A DNA stretch of 51,251 bases from positions 1 to 51,251 of the forward strand of contig OMWH01000019.1 in NCBI GenBank assembly GCA_900314755.1, written 5' to 3'. Shown here in pieces: positions 8,554-17,738 of the stretch. How positions within the stretch are numbered: position 1 is the stretch's first letter; every line of letters starts with the position of its first letter. Under the pieces are notes generated by a model. The model saw nothing but the letters and a program-made list of their open reading frames with translations, was not told where the DNA came from and did not search any database. Origin of the DNA: an uncultured Prevotellaceae bacterium (GTDB lineage: Bacteria; Bacteroidota; Bacteroidia; Bacteroidales; Bacteroidaceae). The position numbers were made by a program, and so were the translations under genes.

Positions 8554-9543
8554 ATGAGAAAAATATTATTATACATCTTGGTCGTTTTACCAATAGCGGC
8601 ATTCGCAGTACAGGCTCGTTTAACCCGCTCAGGTATTATCATCGTGGGACAAGGCGATAGTCTGAGAGCCTTTGAGCCCTTCCGTGGACAACTGGATGGC
8701 GGATTGGGTTATGCGGAGGCAGTAAACAAATATAAGCATACCTTCGGCGATGCCGTTAATGTGTATTGTATGATCATCCCGACAGCAGTGGCTATCTATT
8801 GTCCTGACGAGGCGAAGGAATGGACGAAAGACCAGCAGGCTACTGTCCGGAATATCTATTCGCATCTTGACAACACAGTGAAGGTCATCGACCTCTTCGA
8901 TACGATGACGCTGCATGCCAACGAGGATATCTACTCACGTACCGACCACCACTGGGCTCCTCTGGGTGCTTATTATGCCGCACAGCAGTTTGCAGGTATT
9001 GCCGGACTACCCTTTGCAGACCTCTCGACGTACGAGCGGCATGTCATCCACGACTATGTGGGAACCATGTACCGCTTCTCTCATGACGCAGCAGTCAAGA
9101 ATGCTCCTGAGGACTTTGTGTATTATGTACCGACAGGCGTCGACTATACGACGACATATATTCGCTATCAATTAGGCAGGAACCGTAAGGTGGTGGGCGA
9201 GAAAGCCCCTGAGGAAGGCAATTTCTTCTATTCCTACGAGGATGGCAATAGTGCCGCCTATATGACCTTCATGCATGGTGACCTTAACACCACAAAGGTA
9301 AAAACCTCTACACGGAATGGTCGCCGCCTGCTCATTCTGAAAGACAGCTATGGTAATGCCATCCCTGCCTATCTCTTTCATTCTTTCGAGGAGATTCATG
9401 TGGTTGACTGTCGCTATTTCACGAAGAATATCGTACACTACGTACATAAGAACGACATCACTGATATCCTTTTTGCCAACAATGCAGGGCATGCCTATGC
9501 GGCAGCCACCCACCAGTCGTATAACCGCTATCTGGAACAGTAA
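8554..9543 (+). CDS. DHHW (AlgJ/AlgX-like) acetyltransferase-type protein, short copy
   Basis: This 329-residue protein has an N-terminal signal or anchor (about 1-22) and an AlgJ/AlgX-like SGNH-type core. The DHHW motif is at 131-134 (Asp131, His133 region) and the Ser of KDSYGN is Ser265. In AlgJ/AlgX these residues form the catalytic triad for acetyl transfer to alginate. It aligns closely with the following gene from about residue 26 on but lacks that protein's first 120 or so residues, so it looks like a trimmed tandem duplicate. The target glycan is unknown. Confidence 0.85.
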   Translation: MRKILLYILVVLPIAAFAVQARLTRSGIIIVGQGDSLRAFEPFRGQLDGGLGYAEAVNKYKHTFGDAVNVYCMIIPTAVAIYCPDEAKEWTKDQQATVRNIYSHLDNTVKVIDLFDTMTLHANEDIYSRTDHHWAPLGAYYAAQQFAGIAGLPFADLSTYERHVIHDYVGTMYRFSHDAAVKNAPEDFVYYVPTGVDYTTTYIRYQLGRNRKVVGEKAPEEGNFFYSYEDGNSAAYMTFMHGDLNTTKVKTSTRNGRRLLILKDSYGNAIPAYLFHSFEEIHVVDCRYFTKNIVHYVHKNDITDILFANNAGHAYAAATHQSYNRYLEQ

Positions 9544-9551
9544 GAACTCCC

Positions 9552-11051
9552 ATGAAACACTACATCTATATTGCTGTCATCGCCGTTATATTTATCGGAT
9601 TTGCCGTAGTCTTCGACACCTTCCCACGCAGTACGGTGTCCGAACTGGAGAAGCGTGAGCTTGCAACTTTCCCCAAGTTCTCATGGGAGCGTCTTGCCGA
9701 CGGCTCCTTTACAAGTGATGTCTCTACCTGGTTCAGTGACAGCGAACCCTACCGTGACATGTTCATGACACTGAGCATGCAGGTCAAGGACCTTATTGCC
9801 ATAGCCCCCACAGACGATAATATTCGTTTCCACGCTGGTGACATGGCTCTTGAGAAAGGGGATGGTGAACTTTCCGCTGACGGGACTCCGTCAGAAGGGG
9901 GGACAGTACCTACGGACAGCATGACCATCGACGAGTATGAGAACCATATCAACGCCGACGAGAATGCGAAAATTGCCAATGCGGGTATCATCATTGTCGG
10001 CAAGGGTGACAAGGTGCGTGCCTTGATGGCATATGGAGGAGGACCTAAAGGTTGTGTGGGTTATGCCCAGGCAGCCAATAAGTACAAAGAGGTGTTCGGC
10101 GACAAAGTGAACATCTATTGTATGGTCATCCCGACCGCCGTGGAGTTCTATTGCCCTGACAAGGTGAAAAAACACACCAATCAGCAGTTGCCTACCATCC
10201 GTAATGTGGTGGCACACTTAAACCCAGGGGTAAAACCTGTCGATGTGTATACCACGCTGGGAAAACATGCTAACGAGGATATCTACCTGCGTACCGACCA
10301 TCACTGGTCACCCCTTGGCGGTTATTATGCGGCACAGGAGTTTGCCCGTGTCGCTGGAGTTCCCTTCAAAGACCTCTCTCATTACGAGCGCCGTGTGGTA
10401 CATGGTTATGTGGGCAGTATGTATGGCTATTCGAAAGATATATCCGTGAAGAATGCTCCCGAGGACTTTGTCTATTACGTTCCCAAAGGTGTGGAATACA
10501 CGACCACCTATACCAACTACACCATCAACAAGAACTATCAAGTGACTGGAGAGGGGAAACCCTTTACCGCTCCTTTCTTTTTCAAGTATAAGGACGGACA
10601 CGGTGGTGCCTACTGCACCATGATGGGTGGCGATACCAAACTGACACAGGTCCGTACCTCTACACATAACGGCCGTCGTGTGATTATCCTAAAAGACAGT
10701 TTTGGCAATATGCTGCCTGGCTATCTGTTCTTCTCCTTCGAGGAGGTGCATGTCATCGACTCTCGCTATTTCACGAAAGACATCATTGCCTATGTGGAAG
10801 AGAACAAGATTACCGATATCCTCTTTGCTAATAACATCTTCAAAGCTTACAGCAGTCACACCTACGGGTCCTATCTCCGTTTCCTCCATCAGCAATGGCA
10901 CCGCCCAGGTGCCTCTGCGCCGACAAAGGCAAAGGGTGACAGCACGTTAAAGCATAAAGAACAGCCTAAGAAATCTGAACCGGTAGAGAATCAGGTAACT
11001 CCACCAGCTGCAGAGAAAACCGAAACTCCACAAACTCAAGAGCAACTATGA
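9552..11051 (+). CDS. DHHW (AlgJ/AlgX-like) acetyltransferase-type protein, long copy
   Basis: This 499-residue protein has one N-terminal membrane segment (about 4-22), a region of about 100 residues with the FPxFSWERLADGSF and WFSDSEPYRD pattern common to DHHW proteins, then the catalytic core with DHHW at 249-252 and Ser383 in KDSFGN. The last 45 residues are low-complexity (Pro, Glu, Lys, Thr). It is closely similar to the preceding gene through the core. Its stop overlaps the ATG of ung (ATGA). Confidence 0.87.
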   Translation: MKHYIYIAVIAVIFIGFAVVFDTFPRSTVSELEKRELATFPKFSWERLADGSFTSDVSTWFSDSEPYRDMFMTLSMQVKDLIAIAPTDDNIRFHAGDMALEKGDGELSADGTPSEGGTVPTDSMTIDEYENHINADENAKIANAGIIIVGKGDKVRALMAYGGGPKGCVGYAQAANKYKEVFGDKVNIYCMVIPTAVEFYCPDKVKKHTNQQLPTIRNVVAHLNPGVKPVDVYTTLGKHANEDIYLRTDHHWSPLGGYYAAQEFARVAGVPFKDLSHYERRVVHGYVGSMYGYSKDISVKNAPEDFVYYVPKGVEYTTTYTNYTINKNYQVTGEGKPFTAPFFFKYKDGHGGAYCTMMGGDTKLTQVRTSTHNGRRVIILKDSFGNMLPGYLFFSFEEVHVIDSRYFTKDIIAYVEENKITDILFANNIFKAYSSHTYGSYLRFLHQQWHRPGASAPTKAKGDSTLKHKEQPKKSEPVENQVTPPAAEKTETPQTQEQL

Positions 11052-11713
11052 ATGTACAGATAGAAGATAGTTGGAAGACATATCTCTGCGGAGAGTTCGA
11101 GAAACCGTATTTCAGTCAGCTGACAAGTTCGGTGCGACAGGAGTATGGCAGTACGACCTGCTATCCGCCTGGAAAGCTGATATTCAACGCTTTTAACCTC
11201 TGTCCCTTCGACAAAGTAAAAGTGGTGATTATCGGACAAGACCCGTACCATGAGCCGGGACAGGCACATGGACTGAGTTTCTCGGTACAGGACGGGGTAC
11301 AGTTTCCACCCTCCTTGCAGAATATCTTCAAAGAGATACAGAACGACCTGGGTACCCCTATTCCAACCTCTGGCAATCTTACTCGCTGGGCAGAACAGGG
11401 AGTGCTGTTGCTTAACGCCACCCTGACCGTCCGTGCCCATCAGGCAAACAGCCATTCCATGCTGGGATGGCAGAAATTCACCGATGCCGCCATACAGGCA
11501 CTGGCAGCCCATCGTGAGCATCTGGTGTATATGCTGTGGGGTGGCTATGCCCGCTCGAAAGCATATATGATTGACAAGCAGAGGAACCTCGTCCTGGAGT
11601 CTGTCCATCCTTCTCCGCTGAGTGCTAATCGTGGAGGATGGTTCGGACAACATCAGTTCTCCCGTTGTAATACCTATCTAGAACAAAACGGCATCACACC
11701 TATCCAATGGTAA
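11048..11713 (+). CDS. ung: Uracil-DNA glycosylase (family 1)
   Basis: The 221-residue enzyme removes uracil from DNA in base-excision repair. Both signatures are intact: GQDPYH at 63-68 with catalytic Asp65, and HPSPLS at 187-192 with His187 inserting at the damaged base; LLNATLTV and the WGGYA strand are also typical. Length is normal. It overlaps the long DHHW gene by four bases and DUF3109 by seven, so it is expressed from the acetylation operon although unrelated in function. Confidence 0.97.
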   Translation: MNVQIEDSWKTYLCGEFEKPYFSQLTSSVRQEYGSTTCYPPGKLIFNAFNLCPFDKVKVVIIGQDPYHEPGQAHGLSFSVQDGVQFPPSLQNIFKEIQNDLGTPIPTSGNLTRWAEQGVLLLNATLTVRAHQANSHSMLGWQKFTDAAIQALAAHREHLVYMLWGGYARSKAYMIDKQRNLVLESVHPSPLSANRGGWFGQHQFSRCNTYLEQNGITPIQW

Positions 11714-12300
11714 TACCACCTATCATCGACATCAATGGTATCTTGATCTCCTCTGAGATACTGACCGAGTACTTCTGTTGCGACTATGAGAAGTGCAAGG
11801 GCATCTGTTGCGTCGAAGGCGATGCCGGTGCTCCTGTCACCATGGACGAGATAGCAGGTATCGAGGAAGCGTTGGACACCGTATGGGGTGACCTCTCCGC
11901 ATCGGCACAGAGTGTGATTGACAAACAGGGTGTTGCCTATACTGACAAGGATGGCGATTTGGTGACGAGTATCGTACGGGGGAAGGATTGTGTGTTCACC
12001 TGTTATGACGGCGACAACTGTCTATGTGCCTTGGAAAAAGCCTACCGCAATGGTAAGACACAATTCTGCAAACCCATCAGCTGTGCGCTTTACCCTATCC
12101 GTGAGAAGATATTCTCTGGCGGTCTGATAGGACTGAACTACAACCGCTGGGCTGTCTGTAAGGATGCCGTCGAAAAAGGGAAGGCATTACATCTTCCCGT
12201 CTACAAGTTTCTGAAAGAACCCCTGATTCGACGTTTCGGTCAGGAGTGGTACGACGAGTTATGCAAGGTGGCTACCCTTTTCGATACTGAGAAGGACTGA
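11707..12300 (+). CDS. DUF3109 family cysteine-rich protein
   Basis: This 197-residue protein carries the cysteine pattern of DUF3109: CCDYEKCKGICCVEGD near the N-terminus and CVFTCYDGDNCLCALE plus FCKPISCALYPIR in the middle, suggesting a metal or Fe-S site. The function is not established. It overlaps ung by seven bases, and its 3' end overlaps the convergent AraC gene by 29 bases. Confidence 0.85.
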   Translation: MVIPPIIDINGILISSEILTEYFCCDYEKCKGICCVEGDAGAPVTMDEIAGIEEALDTVWGDLSASAQSVIDKQGVAYTDKDGDLVTSIVRGKDCVFTCYDGDNCLCALEKAYRNGKTQFCKPISCALYPIREKIFSGGLIGLNYNRWAVCKDAVEKGKALHLPVYKFLKEPLIRRFGQEWYDELCKVATLFDTEKD

Positions 12301-13156
12301 CACCTATATGCTCTTTGAAGTATTTCCCTAAGAACGACTGGTTGGGGAACTGCAACTCCTCCGCTATTTCCTTGATACTCTTCGTGGAGTTTTTAAGCAG
12401 TACACGGATCTCCAGGATGACATAATTGTCAATCCATTCATTAGGAGTGCGTTTGCTGACTTGCTTGACAATCTCCGAAAGGTATTTGGGAGTGATACAG
12501 AGTTGTTCCGCATACCAGCTGACACGCCGCTCCTGCCGGAAATGCTGTTCCAACAGCCGGATGAAATTGGCGAAGATAACATCCGCGCGGGTCTGGGATT
12601 TCGATTCCTGTTGCTCCACACGCCAGATGACATTACTCATATCATAGAACATCGCAAGTAACAAAGCCTTCACCAGATTGGTACGGTAGTGATGCCCCCG
12701 GTCGCTCATCTTCTCACGGATAGTCTGGTAGTAGTTGCTGTACACCTGTATCTCCCGGGGGGTCAGTGACACCACTGGGTTGTTCATCGAGAACAACAGG
12801 AGTGACGACACATTCTTCACATTCTGGATAAACCCATGATAGAACTCTGTCGACACCATGATACACAGGCACTCGAAATCCGGTGATGCCATATAGTTAT
12901 CAACAATATGCCGTTCCGAGATAAAAAGCAGGTCACCCGGTTTGACGGTCTGCTCACGAGTGTCTATCGAATACTGTGCCTTGCCATGCTTGCACAATGC
13001 CATCAGGATAAAGCTCATGCTGGTAGGCTCCCGTGGAATAGGAGCATCAGCTATACGGTCTGTCAGTACCAGACCTTCCTCCAGATATTCTGCGTTACCC
13101 CAGTTCTTTGCCTCTTCAAGGGTTGTGTTCTTGATATTGTTTTTTTTCTTTACCAT
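12272..13156 (-). CDS. AraC-family transcriptional regulator
   Basis: The 294-residue protein has an N-terminal cupin-like sensor region (KPGDLLFISERH around residues 70-85) and a C-terminal AraC double helix-turn-helix (about 190-294), ending FPNQSFLGKYFKEHIGVSPSQYR. Its ATG lies inside the last codons of the GH95 gene (7-base overlap), so the two are translated together. That makes it a candidate regulator of the GH95 function, though the target is not shown by the sequence. Confidence 0.92.
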   Translation of the reverse strand: MVKKKNNIKNTTLEEAKNWGNAEYLEEGLVLTDRIADAPIPREPTSMSFILMALCKHGKAQYSIDTREQTVKPGDLLFISERHIVDNYMASPDFECLCIMVSTEFYHGFIQNVKNVSSLLLFSMNNPVVSLTPREIQVYSNYYQTIREKMSDRGHHYRTNLVKALLLAMFYDMSNVIWRVEQQESKSQTRADVIFANFIRLLEQHFRQERRVSWYAEQLCITPKYLSEIVKQVSKRTPNEWIDNYVILEIRVLLKNSTKSIKEIAEELQFPNQSFLGKYFKEHIGVSPSQYRKG

Positions 13157-15483
13157 GTCTTTACGGGCAGTGTCTGTCCTGCTTTCAGTTTAAGCGTCTT
13201 ACGCTGATTATTATATAATAAGGTGACGGTACCTGCCTTCTTTGCTTTGATCTGAGCGTCACGCACCTTACCGTCTTTCCATTCAAAACTAACCTCATAG
13301 CCACCACGGGCACAGAGCCCGCTGACCTTACCGTTGCTCCACTCCTTGGGGAGAGCAGGTAATAACTCAATGACTGTTGAGCGGTCCGTGAGCCGACTCT
13401 GCATCAGCATCTCACAGACACCAGCAGTACCACCGAAGTTACCATCAATCTGGAAAGGCGGGTGAGCATCCATCAGGTTAGCATAGGTACCACCGGCATG
13501 ACGGGTACCGGGACGCTGGTCGTCCTGCGCATCTGTGAAAGTGAGTAGCTTACGGTATATCTGATATGCCTTCTCACCATTATGCAGGCGTGCCCATAGG
13601 TTGATACGCCAGCCCGTCGACCAGCCTGTCGTCTCATCACCTTTCTGGATGAGGGTCTGCTCAGCAGCTTTCTGCAGTTCCGGTTGTGTGAGGTGATGAC
13701 CGGGGTAGAGTCCAATGAGGTGACTCTGATGACGGTGCTTAGGGTCCCAGTCACGCCAGTCGTAATACCATTCGTTCAGGTCACCTTCCTTGCCAATCGT
13801 GTAAGGGTGCAGTTTTGCCAATACTTTTTTATAGGCACCGACGGGCTCGTTGCAGAGGATACCGGCAACACATACGTTCTGCAGCAACTCGCGGATGATG
13901 GCGAGGTCGGCAGTACCTCCATAGCATGTCACACCATGATAGCCCTTGTCGGTGACATATTCATTCTCTGGTGAGGTACTGGGAGCCGTGATGAGCTCAC
14001 CGGGGTGCTTGGGATTGTCGATGAGCCATCCCAGACAGAAATCAGCAGCCCCTTTCATCAGTGGGTAGGCAACCGTCTTGAGATACTGCTTGTCTTGGGT
14101 GAAGAGGTAACGCTCCCATAGTGTCTGTACGAGCCAGGCTCCTCCCATGTTCCAGCATGCCCACATAGGACTCTCACGCTTCTCACCCACAGGATTGGTC
14201 ATTGCCCATAGGTCGGAGTTATGGCTGGCACACCAGCCTTTGCTGACACCATAATAGTTGCGTGCTGTATGCCGTCCGTTGTCTGCCAAGGCGCGGATGA
14301 AGTCGTCCAGTGGCGCTGCCATCTCTGCGAGGTTGGCGACAAAGGCCGGCCAGTAGTTTTCCTCCAGGTTGATGTTCACCGTATAGTTGCCACGCCATGG
14401 CGACCACAGGTAGGGGGTCCAGAGACCTTGCAGGTTGGCGGGAACACCAGGGGTACGGGAACAGGAGATCAGCAGGTAACGACCATATTGGAAATAGAGG
14501 GTTTCGAGATAACGGGGACTAAGACCTTCCCTCAGCAGGCGGTCTGTAGTAACGGTAGGGAATTTCTCTCCTAAGTCGAGTTTCACTCTCTGGTAGTATT
14601 TCTCATAATCCTTGACATGGCGCTCAAGGAACTGTGCGAAGCTATAGTTCTGGGTATGCCAGATCGCATCGGTGGCTCTTTCCAGATAGGGTGCTCCCTC
14701 CCTCACAGGGTGTTTGTCAAAACCGTTGAAGCTGGTTTCGTTGACGATATAGATGACTGCTTCCTTAGCACCACGGATGGTGAGGGAGGAGTCTGCGGCA
14801 ACCACCTGCCCATCGGTCTTCACCTGCAGGATGGTGCAGAAATGAATACTCTCCTGAGGGTCTCCTGTCGCATGTCCTGTCTGTGTCAACTGGTTTCCTG
14901 CTGCCTTGACAGCATGAGGTACCTGTGCGGTCATGACAATCTTGCAGTTGATGTCATCCTCTCCTCGAAGGCGGATGGCGATGAGCTTGTCAGGATGCGA
15001 GGCGAAATATTCTCTGGTGAAGCTCTTCCCTCCACGCATATAGCGCTCATTGACCAGCGCATCGTCAAGTTGCAGTATCCTGGCATAGTTACTCACAGCC
15101 CCTTTGTTCTCATCAATAAGGTAGATATTCCCGAGCGGTTGGTAGAACTGTGAGTTAGGTCCTTCTACATGCAGTTGAAGGGAGTCAGCCAGTTGGTAGT
15201 CCTCGTTGAACAGTGCCTCTCTGATTTTAGGAATCCACTGATGGGCATCCTTATCGAGATTCCTGTCAACAGGTTTTCCTGTCCATAGTGTGATGTCGTT
15301 CAGTTGTATCAGGCAGGTGTCTGTCCCACCATACAGCAATGCTCCCATCTTACCGTTACCAATAGGTAGGGACTCCTCAAAATACTGTGCTGGCTTGTCG
15401 TACCACAGATACATGGATGGTTGTTGCGCTGACAGGGGCAGTAAAACACCCATGATCAGTCCTGTCAAAATAGTCCTTTTCAT
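13150..15483 (-). CDS. GH95 family glycoside hydrolase (alpha-L-fucosidase type)
   Basis: The 777-residue secreted enzyme has a signal peptide (about 1-19, ending LSAQ) and the GH95 layout: WYDKPAQYFEESLPIGNGKMGA at the start of the N-terminal domain, then the catalytic (alpha/alpha) barrel with NLQGLW, VNINLEENYW (catalytic Asn pair), STSPENEY (probable acid Glu) and IDGNFGGTAG (Asp). Family members mostly remove alpha-1,2-fucose; some act on L-galactose. An ATG nine codons further upstream would overlap rnr, so the start at 15483, which opens the signal peptide, is preferred. It sits 13 bases after rnr and overlaps the AraC gene. Confidence 0.92.
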   Translation of the reverse strand: MKRTILTGLIMGVLLPLSAQQPSMYLWYDKPAQYFEESLPIGNGKMGALLYGGTDTCLIQLNDITLWTGKPVDRNLDKDAHQWIPKIREALFNEDYQLADSLQLHVEGPNSQFYQPLGNIYLIDENKGAVSNYARILQLDDALVNERYMRGGKSFTREYFASHPDKLIAIRLRGEDDINCKIVMTAQVPHAVKAAGNQLTQTGHATGDPQESIHFCTILQVKTDGQVVAADSSLTIRGAKEAVIYIVNETSFNGFDKHPVREGAPYLERATDAIWHTQNYSFAQFLERHVKDYEKYYQRVKLDLGEKFPTVTTDRLLREGLSPRYLETLYFQYGRYLLISCSRTPGVPANLQGLWTPYLWSPWRGNYTVNINLEENYWPAFVANLAEMAAPLDDFIRALADNGRHTARNYYGVSKGWCASHNSDLWAMTNPVGEKRESPMWACWNMGGAWLVQTLWERYLFTQDKQYLKTVAYPLMKGAADFCLGWLIDNPKHPGELITAPSTSPENEYVTDKGYHGVTCYGGTADLAIIRELLQNVCVAGILCNEPVGAYKKVLAKLHPYTIGKEGDLNEWYYDWRDWDPKHRHQSHLIGLYPGHHLTQPELQKAAEQTLIQKGDETTGWSTGWRINLWARLHNGEKAYQIYRKLLTFTDAQDDQRPGTRHAGGTYANLMDAHPPFQIDGNFGGTAGVCEMLMQSRLTDRSTVIELLPALPKEWSNGKVSGLCARGGYEVSFEWKDGKVRDAQIKAKKAGTVTLLYNNQRKTLKLKAGQTLPVKTW

Positions 15484-15496
15484 TATCAGCGAAAGA

Positions 15497-17653
15497 TTAG
15501 TCATCGGCAAGAGAGAAGTCTAACTGACGTTTCTCGATATTGGCTCTGGCAACCTTGATACGGATAGAATCACCCAACTGGTATTTATGGTGATGACGGC
15601 GACCGACCAGACAGTAGTTCTTCTCATCGAACTCATAGTAGTCATCGTCGAGGTCACGCATAGGTACCATACCCTCACAGTGATTCTCGTCTATCTCGCA
15701 GTAGATGCCATACGACTGGATACCACTGATATGGGCATCGTAGGACTCTCCCACCTTGTCTGCCATGAATTCCACCATCTTATATTTAATAGAGTCACGC
15801 TCTGCCTGCTGTGCTACCAGTTCCATGTCGGAGCAATGCTCACAAAGCTCCTCGTATTTCTCCTGATTAGCGCTGCGAGCCCCATCCTGGTATTTCGTCA
15901 GCAGACGATGTACCATCGTGTCGGGATAACGGCGGATGGGGGAGGTGAAATGGGTATAGTAGTCGAAGGCGAGTCCATAGTGTCCGATGTTATGGGTCGA
16001 GTACTTCGCCTTCATCATGGCACGCAGTGCCACCGTCTCGATGAGTTTCTGTTCTTTCTTTCCCTGGCAGCCGTCCATCAGACTGTTCAGGCTCTTGGAG
16101 ATGGCACCCTTGGTTCCTCCCGTCTTCAGCTTATAGCCAAACTTAACGACAAACTCACGCAGTGTCTCCAGCTTCGTGGGGTCTGGTTGGTCATGGATTC
16201 GGTAGGGCAGCGTCTTTGCCTTAGTACCCTTCTTCACCTTACCCACACTTTCTGCCACAAACTTATTGGCAAGCAGCATGAACTCCTCGATGAGCTGGGT
16301 GGCATCTGTCGATTTCTTGAAATAGGCACGGATAGGTTTGCCGTCCTTGTCAATATCAAAGTGCAGCTCCTCGCGGTCGAACTTCACGGCACCTCCCTTG
16401 AAACGCTTCTCACGCAGTTTCTTGGCAAGACGGTCGAGGACTTTCAGGTTCTCAGAATACTCCGGGGGATCCTGGTTTTCTGATTTTCCCATCAGGATAT
16501 CCTGCACCTCCTCATAAGCATAGCGGCGGTTACTCTTGATGACAGTATGGGCGATATGTCCTTTCTTGATATTCGCCTCTTCGTCAAGGGTCACGATGAC
16601 GGAGTAGGTCAGCTTCTCCTCGTCAGGACGCAAAGAGCAAATGAAGTTACACAAGCGTTCTGGCAGCATGGGGATGGTACGGTCGACGAGATAGATACTC
16701 GTGGCACGCTTGACAGCTTCTTTGTCGATGATACTGCCCTCCTTGACATAATGTGACACATCAGCGATATGCACACCGACCTCCCAGAGTCCCTTGCCGG
16801 CAGGACGAATACTCAGGGCATCATCAAAGTCCTTGGCATCCTTCGGGTCTATCGTACAAGTAAAGACGTCACGGAAGTCTTCCCTGCGCTTAATCTCCTG
16901 CTCGGTGATGCCCGCATCTATCTTCTCTGCGGCATCCTCGACAGCCTTCGGATATTTGTATGGCAGTCCGTACTGGGCGAGGATGGCATGCATCTCCACA
17001 TTATTGTCACCTTCCTTACCAAGCACGTCAATCACCTCACCCACGATGTTCTTCGACTCTTTCGAGGGCCATTGCGTGATCTTGACGACAGCTTTGTCGC
17101 CTGTCTTACCACCTTTCAGTTTCTTCTTGGGAATCAAGATATCATGCACGAAGATATTCCCTTCGGTAACGAGGAAGGCAAAGTCTTTCTCCACCTTCAG
17201 CTTACCCACTGCCTGGTCCATCTTATGTGACAGGACCTCCACCACCATCGCCTCTTTGATATGGTTCTGCCGGCGCGCCATCATTGCCACTCTCACACGG
17301 TCGCCATTAAGGGCGAACATCGAGTTACGCTCCGAGACGAAGATGGGCTTGCCACCATCATCCGGCTGGAAGGAGTTCTTACCGTTCGCCTTACGGATAA
17401 AGGTACCCTCCTGCACCTGCGTCTTCAGGTTCAGGCGATACGAGTTATCGGATGTCTTGGTGAGATAGTCGTCCCATGTCATCTCGTCCATCGTGTCAAT
17501 GGCAAGCATCTTGGCTGGATGCGTGTCGAGTTTCAGGGCACGGAATATCTGTTTGAAAGAATATACCTCATTGGGATGTTCCTGGAAAAAGGTCTGCAGC
17601 ATCTCTACGACCTGTTTTTTCGTCAGTCTTTTACCACCTTTCTTTTTACTCAT
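15497..17653 (-). CDS. rnr: Ribonuclease R
   Basis: This 718-residue 3'-5' exoribonuclease of the RNase II/R family degrades structured RNA. It shows an N-terminal winged-helix region, cold-shock domains, the RNB catalytic core with TIDPKDAKDFDDAL at 268-280 carrying the metal-binding aspartates, TSPIRRYPD typical of the family, and a C-terminal S1 domain ending near LGDSIRIKVARANIEKRQLDF. Length is normal. It is first in an operon with the GH95 and AraC genes and has its own TATCTTTG promoter. Confidence 0.96.
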   Translation of the reverse strand: MSKKKGGKRLTKKQVVEMLQTFFQEHPNEVYSFKQIFRALKLDTHPAKMLAIDTMDEMTWDDYLTKTSDNSYRLNLKTQVQEGTFIRKANGKNSFQPDDGGKPIFVSERNSMFALNGDRVRVAMMARRQNHIKEAMVVEVLSHKMDQAVGKLKVEKDFAFLVTEGNIFVHDILIPKKKLKGGKTGDKAVVKITQWPSKESKNIVGEVIDVLGKEGDNNVEMHAILAQYGLPYKYPKAVEDAAEKIDAGITEQEIKRREDFRDVFTCTIDPKDAKDFDDALSIRPAGKGLWEVGVHIADVSHYVKEGSIIDKEAVKRATSIYLVDRTIPMLPERLCNFICSLRPDEEKLTYSVIVTLDEEANIKKGHIAHTVIKSNRRYAYEEVQDILMGKSENQDPPEYSENLKVLDRLAKKLREKRFKGGAVKFDREELHFDIDKDGKPIRAYFKKSTDATQLIEEFMLLANKFVAESVGKVKKGTKAKTLPYRIHDQPDPTKLETLREFVVKFGYKLKTGGTKGAISKSLNSLMDGCQGKKEQKLIETVALRAMMKAKYSTHNIGHYGLAFDYYTHFTSPIRRYPDTMVHRLLTKYQDGARSANQEKYEELCEHCSDMELVAQQAERDSIKYKMVEFMADKVGESYDAHISGIQSYGIYCEIDENHCEGMVPMRDLDDDYYEFDEKNYCLVGRRHHHKYQLGDSIRIKVARANIEKRQLDFSLADD

Positions 17654-17680
17654 AGCATTTCGTTTTTAGTTTCTTTGTGG

Positions 17681-17688
17681 CAAAGATA
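17681..17688 (-). promoter_or_regulatory. -7 promoter element for rnr
   Basis: The minus strand reads TATCTTTG followed by CC, 27 bases before the rnr ATG. It lies back to back with the epimerase promoter. Confidence 0.65.
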
Positions 17689-17710
17689 CAAAATTATTGA
17701 GAATATTTTG

Positions 17711-17718
17711 TACCTTTG
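17711..17718 (+). promoter_or_regulatory. -7 promoter element for the epimerase gene
   Basis: TACCTTTG followed by TG, 20 bases before the ATG at 17739. Only 22 bases separate it from the divergent rnr element. Confidence 0.6.
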
Positions 17719-17738
17719 TGCCCAAATTTACATTAATT

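Noticed and set aside
15587-16483. 298-codon plus-strand frame
   Set aside because: Antisense to rnr, which is complete and has all family motifs.
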